Origin: an uncultured Synechococcus sp.
GTDB taxonomy: Bacteria > Cyanobacteriota > Cyanobacteriia > PCC-6307 > Cyanobiaceae
Direction: 5' to 3'
Assembly (NCBI GenBank): GCA_913057985.1
Contig: CAJXPL010000014.1
Coordinates: forward strand, 1 to 64,000
Length of the DNA stretch: 64,000 nt
The position numbers and the translations under genes are program-made. Position 1 is the first letter of the stretch, and every line of letters starts with the position of its first letter. Shown piece after piece: positions 19,667 through 27,800 of the stretch. The notes beneath the pieces were generated by a model, which did no database searches, had not been told where the DNA came from, and saw only the letters and a list, made by a program, of their open reading frames with translations.

Positions 19667-20185
19667 GTGAACCTGCTGCCCCAGACCTACCTGCTAGGCC
19701 TGGTCGGCCTGCTTGCCATCGTTGCGGTGGTGGTGGGCCGACAATTCTTGCGTGTGCGTCGCGATGAAGCACGTCTGATCGAACTCGAGAAATCCGACAC
19801 GGCCTCGTCACGACAGGCCTCTGACCTCTACGAGCTCGGATCGGTTCAGTTGCGCAAGCGGTTGTACCCGCAGGCGGCTGCCACCCTGAAGCAGGCCCTG
19901 AAACGCCTGAGTGGTGAGCCCGATGAAGCCCGTGCGCTGATTGAAAACGCACTTGGCTTTGCTTTGGCGGCACAGAAGGATTACTCCGGTGCCACCAAGC
20001 ACTACAAGCTGGCACTGAAGGCAAAAGCGGATTACCCCGTCGCCCTCAACAACCTGGCGTTTGCCCAGGAAAAACTTCTGAAGGACGCTGAAGCGATCTC
20101 TCTTTATGAGAAGACGCTTCAACTGGAACCCGACAACGCCACAGCCAAGAAAGGACTGATAAAACTAAAGCGTCGGAACAGCTGA
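19667..20185 (+). CDS. ycf37: Ycf37-like TPR protein (photosystem I assembly)
   Basis: An N-terminal membrane anchor (residues 4-24, LPQTYLLGLVGLLAIVAVVV) is followed by a basic linker and three TPR units (ASDLYELGSVQLRKRLY, ENALGFALAAQKDYSGA, ALNNLAFAQEKLLKDAE). This architecture of one membrane span plus three TPRs in about 172 residues matches Ycf37. In Synechocystis, Ycf37 binds and stabilises trimeric photosystem I assembly intermediates. The start is a GTG 11 bases after rplT. The assignment rests on layout and remembered sequence style, so a generic TPR membrane protein is the alternative. Confidence 0.75.
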   Translation: MNLLPQTYLLGLVGLLAIVAVVVGRQFLRVRRDEARLIELEKSDTASSRQASDLYELGSVQLRKRLYPQAAATLKQALKRLSGEPDEARALIENALGFALAAQKDYSGATKHYKLALKAKADYPVALNNLAFAQEKLLKDAEAISLYEKTLQLEPDNATAKKGLIKLKRRNS

Positions 20186-20223
20186 GTTCTTTCAGATTCC
20201 CTGGGTACTCCAAAAAATTGAGG

Positions 20224-20769
20224 TCACCAGAGCGGCTGAACCGGAGGTTCTTCCTGGCAGCTGGGGGTCATCGCCAGGCGGCCACCCACTCCAGTGCTGG
20301 GGTCGGCCACATTGATCAATCGAGGTGCCTGCCAGCTGGTGGGACTGAACATCTGCAGGCCGAGAAAGACGCCGCCAGGCTCAACGCCCGCAATCAGGGG
20401 ATCCGCCAAAGGGATGAGATCCAGCTGATCCGACTTGGCATGGAGATTGCCCTGAACCGGTGTGGTGACGGAACCAAGGGTCATCATGCCCCGGAGATCC
20501 ACCATCTGGCCCATCGCCGTCATCTGGGTGATGTCCAACGTGACGTCGACGGTGGGACTGCCATCAAAGGGCTCGAACGTGCCGCACCACTGACGGGGCA
20601 GCGATACCGCCAGCTCTGCAGCGCGTGCGACTGGATCGAAGCTCTCAACCTCGAGTTCATTGAGCTCCAGAGGAACCGCCAACTGAATCGGATCCAGGGG
20701 CAACTGGGGATTGGTCTGGAACGGCACCTGGCTGCCAGCCGGGAGATCCATGGCAAGCAGGAACGGCAT
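20224..20769 (-). CDS. Conserved-looking hypothetical protein
   Basis: Not recognised. 181 residues without a signal peptide or membrane span. It is rich in beta-strand-like segments (PIQLAVPLELNELEVESF, TVDVTLDITQMTAMGQMVDLRG, VQGNLHAKSDQLDLIPL) and ends in a proline-rich tail. Codon use is like the neighbours, and the frame is uninterrupted between two real genes, so it is probably expressed. An alternative start (MDLPAG) lies at 20751. It is divergent from thiG across about 50 bases. Confidence 0.65.
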   Translation of the reverse strand: MPFLLAMDLPAGSQVPFQTNPQLPLDPIQLAVPLELNELEVESFDPVARAAELAVSLPRQWCGTFEPFDGSPTVDVTLDITQMTAMGQMVDLRGMMTLGSVTTPVQGNLHAKSDQLDLIPLADPLIAGVEPGGVFLGLQMFSPTSWQAPRLINVADPSTGVGGRLAMTPSCQEEPPVQPLW

Positions 20770-20819
20770 GGGGACGATGGATGATGAAGGAACGGTAGGC
20801 CCTTTTGCTCAGACGCGTC

Positions 20820-21638
20820 ATGGATTCGCCCTCCCTCAGCACCGACCCCCTGACCATTGGCGGGCGTCAGTTCAACAGCCGCCTGTTCACGGGCACCGGC
20901 AAGTACCCATCCATGACGGCGATGCAGCAGAGCATCGAGCGATCCGGCTGCGAGATGGTCACAGTGGCTGTGCGCCGTGTGCAGACCGTGGCGGCAGGCC
21001 ATGAGGGCCTGATGGAAGCCATTGATTGGCAGCGGATCTGGATGTTGCCCAACACCGCGGGCTGCACCGATGCCGAGGAAGCGGTGCGTGTCGCCAGGCT
21101 TGGACGGGAGCTGGCCAAGCTGGCGGGACAGGAGAACAACACCTTCGTGAAGCTGGAGGTGATTCCTGACGCCCGGCACCTTCTGCCCGATCCGATCGGC
21201 ACCCTGAACGCCGCCGAACGCCTGGTGAAAGAAGGATTCACGGTGCTGCCCTACATCAATGCCGATCCCCTACTGGCCAAACGGCTGGAGGAGGTGGGAT
21301 GCGCCACCGTGATGCCTCTGGGCTCACCGATCGGTTCCGGCCAGGGCCTCAACAACGCCGCCAACATCGCGCTGATCATCGAGAACGCCGGAATCCCGGT
21401 GGTGGTGGATGCCGGCATTGGTGTGCCCAGCGAAGCAGCACAGGCCCTGGAAATGGGCGCCGATGCCGTCCTGGTCAACAGCGCCATCGCCCTCGCGGGC
21501 GACCCCGCCGCCATGGCCGAGGCCATGAGTCAGGCCGTGAAGGCCGGGCGGACCGCCCACCTCTCCGGGCGCTTGCCACGGAAGGATCAGGCCTCTGCCA
21601 GCTCACCGACCACGGGCCTGGTGCAGTCACCCAAATGA
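20820..21638 (+). CDS. thiG: Thiazole synthase
   Basis: Forms the thiazole phosphate moiety of thiamine from deoxyxylulose phosphate, dehydroglycine and ThiS thiocarboxylate. It has a TIM-barrel fold, with [10 protein letters not shown] at 20-29, MVTVAVRR at 46-53, the Schiff-base lysine probably Lys111 in FVKLEVI, and the phosphate loops [12 protein letters not shown] and [11 protein letters not shown]. Length of 272 residues is normal. The ATG at 20820 is preferred over a TTG at 20805. No thi-box riboswitch was visible upstream. thiL lies elsewhere in the window at 40786. Confidence 0.95.
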   Translation: MDSPSLSTDPLTIGGRQFNSRLFTGTGKYPSMTAMQQSIERSGCEMVTVAVRRVQTVAAGHEGLMEAIDWQRIWMLPNTAGCTDAEEAVRVARLGRELAKLAGQENNTFVKLEVIPDARHLLPDPIGTLNAAERLVKEGFTVLPYINADPLLAKRLEEVGCATVMPLGSPIGSGQGLNNAANIALIIENAGIPVVVDAGIGVPSEAAQALEMGADAVLVNSAIALAGDPAAMAEAMSQAVKAGRTAHLSGRLPRKDQASASSPTTGLVQSPK

Positions 21639-21639
21639 A

Positions 21640-21675
21640 GTGAAGAGTCGTGAAGTGAGGTGAAGCCTGCTTCAC
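21640..21675 (+). promoter_or_regulatory. 10-bp-phased GTGAAG direct repeats with an inverted copy
   Basis: Immediately after the thiG stop, GTGAAG occurs at 21640, 21650 and 21660, and its reverse complement CTTCAC occurs at 21670. The spacing is exactly 10 bases each time, close to one helical turn. The last two form a perfect palindrome (GTGAAGCCTGCTTCAC). The right side also forms a GCCTGC/GCAGGC hairpin (21665-21670 with 21680-21685). A phased protein-binding array controlling the Psb34-like gene is my inference; the hairpin could also serve as a weak thiG terminator. Confidence 0.4.
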
Positions 21676-21730
21676 AAAGGCAGGCAATAAGCATTTGGAC
21701 TCATAAGGTCCGACCAGTCGCATTGGACCC

Positions 21731-21904
21731 ATGTCGGTTACCACGGAAGACGGCGGTCGCCTCAACGCCTTCGCCAAGGAGCCACGCATGGAGGTGATGG
21801 ACGTCGCCACCAGCCAGAGCCGCAACCGCAGCTCAATGATGATGCTGGTCAGCGGTGGATTGATTGTGGCCGCCATGGTGGCGGTGACGGTCGCCATCAG
21901 CTGA
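21731..21904 (+). CDS. psb34: Psb34-like (ssl1498-family) one-helix protein
   Basis: A 57-residue product. The N-terminal motif TTEDGGRLNAFAKEP is the hallmark of the ssl1498-type light-harvesting-like family, called Psb34 in work on photosystem II assembly. A single membrane span follows (MMMLVSGGLIVAAMVAVTVA, residues 37-56). Psb34 binds CP47-containing assembly intermediates in freshwater strains and competes with high-light-inducible proteins. The gene has its own 92-base upstream region with phased repeats (21640-21675), no obvious ribosome binding site, and an ATG 74 bases ahead of sqdB. The family match is from memory of the motif. Confidence 0.8.
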   Translation: MSVTTEDGGRLNAFAKEPRMEVMDVATSQSRNRSSMMMLVSGGLIVAAMVAVTVAIS

Positions 21905-21978
21905 GACGGCTCACACTGAAAATCCCTGTAGTAGCTTGCCAGGATTGAGCATCACGCTCGTTCCAGCAGGAGTTTGGG

Positions 21979-23175
21979 GTGAAAGTTCTCGTTCTCGGCG
22001 GTGACGGCTTCTGCGGCTGGCCCTGTGCGGTGAACCTGGCCGATCAGGGCCACGACGTGCTGATCGTGGACAACCTCAGCCGTCGCAAGATCGATATCGA
22101 CCTTGAAGTTGAGTCGCTGACGCCGATCGTGAGCATCGGCGAGCGCCTCAAAGCCTGGGAGGAGACCGGCGGCAAGCCGATGCGGTTTGTCCACATGGAC
22201 ATCGCCCACGAGTACCAGCGGTTGCTGGATCTGCTTCAGGACGAGCACCCGGATTCCGTGGTCCACTTCGCGGAACAGCGGGCCGCCCCCTACTCGATGA
22301 AGAGCAGCGCCACCAAGCGCTACACCGTCGATAACAACGTCAACGGAACCCACAACCTGCTGGCCGCCATCGTTGAAAGCGGTCAGGACATCCACGTGGT
22401 GCACCTTGGCACCATGGGCGTCTACGGCTACGGCTCCCACCGCGGCGCCACCATCCCCGAGGGCTACCTGAAGGTGGAAGTGCCCCAGCCCGACGGCAGC
22501 CGCTTCGAGGAGGAAATCCTCCACCCGGCAAGCCCCGGCAGCGTTTATCACATGACCAAGACGCTCGACCAGCTGCTCTTCCTCTACTACAACAAAAACG
22601 ACAAGGTCCGCATCACCGACCTGCACCAGGGCATCGTCTGGGGAACCAACACCGATGCCACAGACCGTGACCCGCGGCTCACCAATCGTTTCGATTACGA
22701 CGGCGATTACGGCACGGTGCTGAACCGGTTCCTGATGCAAGCCGCCATCGGCTACCCGCTCACCGTTCACGGCACCGGGGGCCAGACCCGCGCCTTCATC
22801 CACATCCGCGATTCCGTGCGCTGCGTTCAGCTGGCGCTGGAAAACCCTCCGGAACAAGGAGAGCGGGTGAAGATCTTCAACCAGATGACCGAAAGCCATC
22901 AGGTGGGTGAACTGGCCAAGAAGGTGGCCGCCCTCACCGGCGCTCAGGTCAACAACCTGCCCAACCCCCGCAACGAGGCCGTTGAAAACGACCTGATCGT
23001 GGACAACCGCTGCTTCATCGAGCTGGGCCTTAACCCCACCACCCTCGATGACGGCCTGCTGAAGGAAGTTGTGGAGATCGCCACCCGCTACGCCGACCGT
23101 TGCGACCGCAACCGCATCCTCTGCACCTCCGCCTGGACCAAAACCCAGGCCCAGGCCATCGGCACCGCGTCCTGA
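21979..23175 (+). CDS. sqdB: UDP-sulfoquinovose synthase
   Basis: Makes UDP-sulfoquinovose from UDP-glucose and sulfite, the head-group donor for the thylakoid lipid SQDG. It is an extended SDR enzyme with the NAD-binding motif GGDGFCG at 8-14, HFAEQRAAPYSM near 95, LGTMGVYG near 140 and the catalytic pair in YHMTK near 192. Length of 398 residues is full. The start is a GTG at 21979, giving MKVLVLGGDG. Thirteen bases separate it from sqdX, the next enzyme of the pathway. Confidence 0.96.
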   Translation: MKVLVLGGDGFCGWPCAVNLADQGHDVLIVDNLSRRKIDIDLEVESLTPIVSIGERLKAWEETGGKPMRFVHMDIAHEYQRLLDLLQDEHPDSVVHFAEQRAAPYSMKSSATKRYTVDNNVNGTHNLLAAIVESGQDIHVVHLGTMGVYGYGSHRGATIPEGYLKVEVPQPDGSRFEEEILHPASPGSVYHMTKTLDQLLFLYYNKNDKVRITDLHQGIVWGTNTDATDRDPRLTNRFDYDGDYGTVLNRFLMQAAIGYPLTVHGTGGQTRAFIHIRDSVRCVQLALENPPEQGERVKIFNQMTESHQVGELAKKVAALTGAQVNNLPNPRNEAVENDLIVDNRCFIELGLNPTTLDDGLLKEVVEIATRYADRCDRNRILCTSAWTKTQAQAIGTAS

Positions 23176-23188
23176 TCGAGCTTCATCC

Positions 23189-24334
23189 TTGAGAATCGCC
23201 TTCTTCACCGAAACCTTCCTGCCGAAGGTCGATGGCATCGTCACCCGTCTCACCAAAACGGTGAAGCACCTGGTGGAGGCCGGCGATGAGGTGGTGGTCT
23301 TCTGTCCGGAGGGCTGTCCGGAGGAGTACATGGGGGCACGCCTGATCGGCGTTCCGGCAATGCCGCTGCCGCTCTATCCCGAGCTGAAACTGGCCTTGCC
23401 GCGCCCAGCGGTGTCGGACGCGATCGATGCCTTTCAACCCGACCTGATTCATGTGGTGAACCCGGCGGTGCTGGGTTTAGGAGGCATCTGGCTCGCCAAG
23501 AACAAGGGCATTCCCCTAGTCGCCAGCTATCACACCCATCTCCCCAAATACCTCGAGCATTACGGCCTGGGAATGCTGGAGCCGCTTCTATGGGAAATGC
23601 TCAAGGCCGCCCACAACCAGGCCCTGCTGAATCTCTGCACCTCCACCGCCATGGTGAAGGAGCTCAGCGACAAGGGCATTCAGCACACCGATCTGTGGCA
23701 GCGGGGCGTGGACACCGAGTTGTTCCGTCCCGAGCTGCGCAGCGAGGAACTGCGCCAGCGGCTGCTGGGGGGCCACGACGACCGTGGAGCGCTGCTGCTC
23801 TACGTCGGCCGCCTCTCGGCGGAGAAGCAGATCGAACGGATCCGCCCCGTGCTGGAGGCCCTTCCCGATGCACGACTGGCCCTGGTGGGCGATGGTCCCC
23901 ACCGCCAACAACTGGAGAAGCACTTCGAGGGAACCGCCACCACCTTCGTCGGCTACCTCGCCGGGGACGACCTGGCAGGGGCCTACGCCAGCGGCGATGC
24001 CTTCCTCTTCCCCTCCAGCACGGAGACCCTGGGGCTGGTGCTGCTGGAAGCCATGGCAGCCGGCTGTCCAGTGGTCGGCGCCAACCGTGGAGGCATCCCC
24101 GACATCATCACCGACGGCGTCAACGGCTGCCTCTACGAACCCGACGGCGCCGATGGTGGAGCTGCAAGCCTGATCGAAGCCACCCGCCGCCTGCTGGGCA
24201 ACGACCTGGAACGCCAGGCCCTGCGCAGTGCTGCCCGAGCCGAAGCCGAGCGCTGGGGCTGGGCCGGTGCCACCGAACAGCTGCGGACCTACTACCGCAC
24301 GGTGCTTTCAACGCCTCAACTCACGGCCGCCTAG
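23189..24334 (+). CDS. sqdX: Sulfoquinovosyltransferase (SQDG synthase)
   Basis: A GT4-family glycosyltransferase that moves sulfoquinovose from the SqdB product to diacylglycerol. It starts MRIAFFTETFLPKVDGI with the acceptor-side motif. It has HVVNPAVLGLGG, SYHTHLPKY, LLYVGRLSAEKQIE, and the nucleotide-sugar site SSTETLGLVLLEAMAAGCPVV. I set the start at TTG 23189, 13 bases after sqdB; the longer frame upstream is antisense-like filler over sqdB. The last four bases overlap the convergent PBP2 gene. Confidence 0.95.
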   Translation: MRIAFFTETFLPKVDGIVTRLTKTVKHLVEAGDEVVVFCPEGCPEEYMGARLIGVPAMPLPLYPELKLALPRPAVSDAIDAFQPDLIHVVNPAVLGLGGIWLAKNKGIPLVASYHTHLPKYLEHYGLGMLEPLLWEMLKAAHNQALLNLCTSTAMVKELSDKGIQHTDLWQRGVDTELFRPELRSEELRQRLLGGHDDRGALLLYVGRLSAEKQIERIRPVLEALPDARLALVGDGPHRQQLEKHFEGTATTFVGYLAGDDLAGAYASGDAFLFPSSTETLGLVLLEAMAAGCPVVGANRGGIPDIITDGVNGCLYEPDGADGGAASLIEATRRLLGNDLERQALRSAARAEAERWGWAGATEQLRTYYRTVLSTPQLTAA

Positions 24335-26118
24335 CGCTGCCGGGTGCGCTCCCACTCCGCCAGCACCTTCTTGGCCATCGGCAAAGCGTGGACCGACCCA
24401 CCTCCAGGAGTGTTCTGGGCAAAGGCCACCACCACGATCTTGCCGTCGGGATAGGGGGCATAGCAGCCGAACCAGGCATGATCAGGCCCTCCCGTGCTGT
24501 CTTCTGCCGTTCCGGTCTTGCCCGCCGCCGCAGGAATGCCAGGGCCATTGAGGCCAGCACCGGTGCCGGCCTCCACCACTTTGCGCAGGCCCTCCCGGAT
24601 CATCTGCAACGTTGATGGCTTCATCGGCACTTTGGTGCGGTGCTCCGAGCTCAGCCAGTCGATGCCACCAGCAGCGAGATGCGGCGTCACCAACCAACCG
24701 CCATTGGCAAACACCGCATAAGCGCGGGCCAACTGCAGGGGGGTGATCTGCACAACCGACTGACCGATGGAAGCACTGGCCATGTCCTCAGGAATCCAAG
24801 GCACCGTGCCGGGCTCCGCCCAACCCCGGCCACGATCGGCCCAGGGCTCATCTCCCACCAACCCAACACTCTCTTCCCAGCCAATCTCAATGCCGGTTTT
24901 CTGCTGAAACCCAAGCTGATCAGCAGCCTGCTTCAACGCCAGGGACCCAACCCCGACGCCCACCTGATAAAAGAACGTGTTGCTCGAGTGGCGCAGGGCA
25001 TCGGCATAGCCGATGGTGCCGAAACCCTTGCCGTTGTGGTCCGGGAAGCAGTGGCCGCCGTAGGTGATGCAGGCCGTGGTGCGCAGCTTGGTGTCGGGCG
25101 GAAATTTGCCGGATTCCATGCCCGCCATCGCCGTCACCGGCTTCCAGGTGCTGCCGGGGTCATAGGGATTCATGGCCCGGGACAGCAACGGTTTCTTCGG
25201 ATTGGAGAAGAGGGCGTCGTACTCCTTCTGGGTGGTGATCAGCTTGGAGAAAAAATTTGGATCAAAGCTGGGACGGCTGGCCAGGGCCAACACAGCACCC
25301 GTCGCCGCCTCCAGCGCCACCACGGCACCGCCAGGCTTATCCGCCAGCGCTTGCTCCGCCACCCGCTGGAGATCCAAATCGAGGGTGAGCACCAGATCCT
25401 TGCCTGCTTCTGAGGGACGATCGCCCAGGTTGCGCTGCACCTCGCCCATGGCATTCACCTCGAGCATCTGGCCGCCCCACTTGCCACGCAGATGGCGCTC
25501 GTAGGCAGCCTCAACACCGGTGCGACCAATGCGGTCGCGGATCTTGTAGCCCTTCTCCGCCAGGATTTCGAATTCGCTTTCCGTGATCGGCTGGGTGTAG
25601 CCGAGGGCATGGGCCGCCAGGGTTCCGTTGGGATAGAAGCGCAGGATGTCGACATCCACCTGAGCACCCCGCAACCCAAGAGCTTGTTCACGGAAGCGCA
25701 GAACCTGCTCCGGCTTGAGATCCAGGGCCAATGTGGTGCGGTAACCATCCCGATCCATACCCTTCTGACGGCGCTGATCCAGCAGATCAGGCTCCAGATT
25801 CAGCAGCCTTGCCAGGCGATCCCGCAGATCAGGCCAGTCGTCATCGCTGACCAGACGTGGCTCGAGGTACAGGGAATAGGTGAGCTTGCTCGTGGCCAGC
25901 ACCCGCCCTTTGCGATCGAGCAACCGACCTCGGATCGGCGAGCGAGGCACAAGACGGATGCGGTTTTCGTCCGCCAGTTCACGGAAGCGTGAGCCCTCCA
26001 GCAGCTGCATCCAGACCAGGCGACTGACCATGGCGCTGCAGAACAGCAACACCAGCATCAGCAGCACCAGGGGTTGCTGACGCAGACCGGTCTGACGCTG
26101 CTGGACGGAACGGGTCAT
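24331..26118 (-). CDS. mrdA: Penicillin-binding protein 2 (elongation transpeptidase)
   Basis: Class B PBP that cross-links peptidoglycan during cell elongation with RodA. A single span at about 17-38 anchors it. A dimerisation/pedestal domain (ENRIRLVPRSPIRGRLLDRKG) comes first. The transpeptidase domain then carries the SxxK serine in GSTWKP, the SxN motif in RHSSNTFF and KTGTAED. Length of 595 residues is normal. The start overlaps the upstream small gene by four bases (ATGA), so the two are likely translationally coupled. Confidence 0.93.
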   Translation of the reverse strand: MTRSVQQRQTGLRQQPLVLLMLVLLFCSAMVSRLVWMQLLEGSRFRELADENRIRLVPRSPIRGRLLDRKGRVLATSKLTYSLYLEPRLVSDDDWPDLRDRLARLLNLEPDLLDQRRQKGMDRDGYRTTLALDLKPEQVLRFREQALGLRGAQVDVDILRFYPNGTLAAHALGYTQPITESEFEILAEKGYKIRDRIGRTGVEAAYERHLRGKWGGQMLEVNAMGEVQRNLGDRPSEAGKDLVLTLDLDLQRVAEQALADKPGGAVVALEAATGAVLALASRPSFDPNFFSKLITTQKEYDALFSNPKKPLLSRAMNPYDPGSTWKPVTAMAGMESGKFPPDTKLRTTACITYGGHCFPDHNGKGFGTIGYADALRHSSNTFFYQVGVGVGSLALKQAADQLGFQQKTGIEIGWEESVGLVGDEPWADRGRGWAEPGTVPWIPEDMASASIGQSVVQITPLQLARAYAVFANGGWLVTPHLAAGGIDWLSSEHRTKVPMKPSTLQMIREGLRKVVEAGTGAGLNGPGIPAAAGKTGTAEDSTGGPDHAWFGCYAPYPDGKIVVVAFAQNTPGGGSVHALPMAKKVLAEWERTRQR

Positions 26119-26498
26119 TCCTGTTGCGGCTCTGGCAAACGGCGGCGCAACTCCTCGAGGCGCTCTTCGATCCGCCGCAAGGTCGGCAGCAAGTCGTCGG
26201 GGCCGTCCTGTTCAACCGTTGCCGGTTCATCAACAGAAACCGAGACAGGCATCACCGGATTGCCCAGCCCAGGGCTCACGGCATCCAGCTGGTCTCGGAC
26301 GCCGCGCGCCACGGGCTCCCCTTCCTGACGCAAATCAGCGATGGGGTCCTCCGAGCCGGCGGTGAACGCCTCCACCACCTTGCCGGGACCCCCCTGCCGG
26401 GCCCGCTCCAGCACGGCCAGCCCCACAGGGAGCACCTCCTGCATCAAGGACAGACGCAACTGGTCGAGCGGGTTAGCGGAGTTGGAATCAGCGGCCAT
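26115..26498 (-). CDS. Small conserved-looking hypothetical upstream of PBP2
   Basis: Not recognised. 127 residues, soluble and acidic. An N-terminal helix (PLDQLRLSLMQEVLPVGLAVLERAR) is followed by a disordered proline/valine middle and a C-terminal coiled-coil stretch (LLPTLRRIEERLEELRRRL). Four-base overlap with the PBP2 start suggests coupling and a possible cell-wall link, but this is context only. Confidence 0.65.
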   Translation of the reverse strand: MAADSNSANPLDQLRLSLMQEVLPVGLAVLERARQGGPGKVVEAFTAGSEDPIADLRQEGEPVARGVRDQLDAVSPGLGNPVMPVSVSVDEPATVEQDGPDDLLPTLRRIEERLEELRRRLPEPQQE

Positions 26499-26507
26499 GG
26501 GGCCAGA

Positions 26508-27119
26508 TCAACGGACCCCAGTCTGTCCCGAAGGCAGCGCCAATGTCGGACAAGCCGAACGGTCCGCCGCCAGGGACCAGCCCATCACGCCACTGAGCAC
26601 CATCAGCATCACCACAGGCACCAGGGCTTTCTGGGTGGTGTCCAGCAGGATCCACTCGCGCCAGGCACGCCAGAAGCGGCTGCGCTCAAAGCGGCGGTGC
26701 TCACGGCTTTCATCGCGCTGACGCCGCCGGATGGCCTTGTCCACCCAGCGCTCGAAGGCCCGCTTCTTGGTGATCGTCATCTTGCGTTCCACCTCGAGCA
26801 TCTGCCCGGAACCCAGCTCGGGATGGAAGGTGCTGATCAGCTCCAGGCTCTTGAGGAACATCTCCACAGCGCCATCGTGAACGGCAGTGGCGTGATCATC
26901 CAGCTGGCCCCAGTCGAGTTCGGGGTAGAAACGGCTGCGGTTGGCCGTGATCTGATCCTCCGTCAGCTGACCGGGCTCCCGCAGCCAGCGATCGGTGTTG
27001 CTGTCGAACCGCCGCCAGTAGAGGAAGGGGTTCAGATAGATCGTGCGGCCACCCAGCTGAATGCTGTCCTGCTGCAGCCGACGCTGCAACTGAACATCCT
27101 GCTGTTGTGTCGCCGTCAT
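26508..27119 (-). CDS. Hypothetical protein with a C-terminal membrane anchor
   Basis: Not recognised. 203 residues. The first 150 are polar and soluble (IYLNPFLYWRRFDSNTDRW, HDGAVEMFLKSLELISTFHP). A very basic stretch follows (RWVDKAIRRRQRDESREHRRFERSR). One membrane span sits at about 172-190 (ALVPVVMLMVLSGVMGWSLA). The layout suggests a tail-anchored protein whose bulk lies in the cytoplasm, with the basic patch near the membrane. It lies 9 bases upstream of the 127-residue gene and so probably belongs to the PBP2 transcript. Confidence 0.68.
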   Translation of the reverse strand: MTATQQQDVQLQRRLQQDSIQLGGRTIYLNPFLYWRRFDSNTDRWLREPGQLTEDQITANRSRFYPELDWGQLDDHATAVHDGAVEMFLKSLELISTFHPELGSGQMLEVERKMTITKKRAFERWVDKAIRRRQRDESREHRRFERSRFWRAWREWILLDTTQKALVPVVMLMVLSGVMGWSLAADRSACPTLALPSGQTGVR

Positions 27120-27176
27120 ATCCCAAAGGCCGGTGGCCCAAGGTATCGGTGATGCAGGGCCGTCGCCAGCTGTGAT

Positions 27177-27800
27177 TCAGCCTGCGGCCTTCGCAGGACG
27201 TGCGCCGGCATGGGGCAACACCTCGCCGCGGATTCGGTAGCCGCGACGCCTGAGAAAACGGCAGAGCGCGGCCTGCTCCGAGGGAACGCTGATGTCGAAC
27301 TCAAAGAAATTGCTGCGTCCGGCGAAATAGCGCTTCAGATCAAGGTCATGGCGCTGCCAGGCCTCCTGCCAGTGCTGGCGCAGGTCCTCCAAGGTCAACG
27401 AGGGATCGTCATAGGCCCGACGCATCCGATCCAGATAGGCGCGGGCGTACTTGCCCTTGCGGTGGTTCATGCGTGAGTCCACCCAGCGGCTCACGTCGCG
27501 GGTGTTGTAGATGAAGCAAGAGCCTGGGTACTGCAGGTCCAACAAAGGGAACAGCCGGTAGGCGTAGAACTCACCACACAGCTCCATGTCCGTGTAGCCG
27601 CAATAGCCATCCACACCATCCAGCAGCGGCTTGGAGAAGGTGAAGTTGGCCTGAATCCGACGGGCCAAGCGCCCCTTGTCGTAGTGGATCGAGCTGTAGC
27701 CGTTCTTGCACAACAGCTTGTGGAACGACCGCGTGCCGCACTTGTTGTGTCCAATCAAAAAAATGCGGCCCGGTTTGGGCCGCAACCAATCCCAAGCCAT
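27177..27800 (-). CDS. Sulfotransferase-like P-loop protein
   Basis: The N-terminal motif FLIGHNKCGTRSFHKLL (residues 14-30) fits the 5'-phosphosulfate-binding loop of PAPS-dependent sulfotransferases. The later segment IYNTRDVSRWVDSR fits the 3'-phosphate-binding site. The middle (ANFTFSKPLLDGVDGY) and the basic helical C-terminus are typical of bacterial carbohydrate sulfotransferase-like proteins. The acceptor is unknown. The ATG at 27800 overlaps the guaA stop by one base (TGATG); an in-frame GTG lies at 27809. The genetic link to GMP synthesis has no obvious functional meaning. Confidence 0.7.
   Translation of the reverse strand: MAWDWLRPKPGRIFLIGHNKCGTRSFHKLLCKNGYSSIHYDKGRLARRIQANFTFSKPLLDGVDGYCGYTDMELCGEFYAYRLFPLLDLQYPGSCFIYNTRDVSRWVDSRMNHRKGKYARAYLDRMRRAYDDPSLTLEDLRQHWQEAWQRHDLDLKRYFAGRSNFFEFDISVPSEQAALCRFLRRRGYRIRGEVLPHAGARPAKAAG

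Noticed and set aside
20740-20830. Thiamine riboswitch before thiG
   Set aside because: Only about 50 bases separate thiG from the divergent gene and no thi-box sequence was visible.
21952-23331. 459-codon open frame on the - strand
   Set aside because: Antisense shadow of sqdB/sqdX; Val/Gly/His-rich, no motif.
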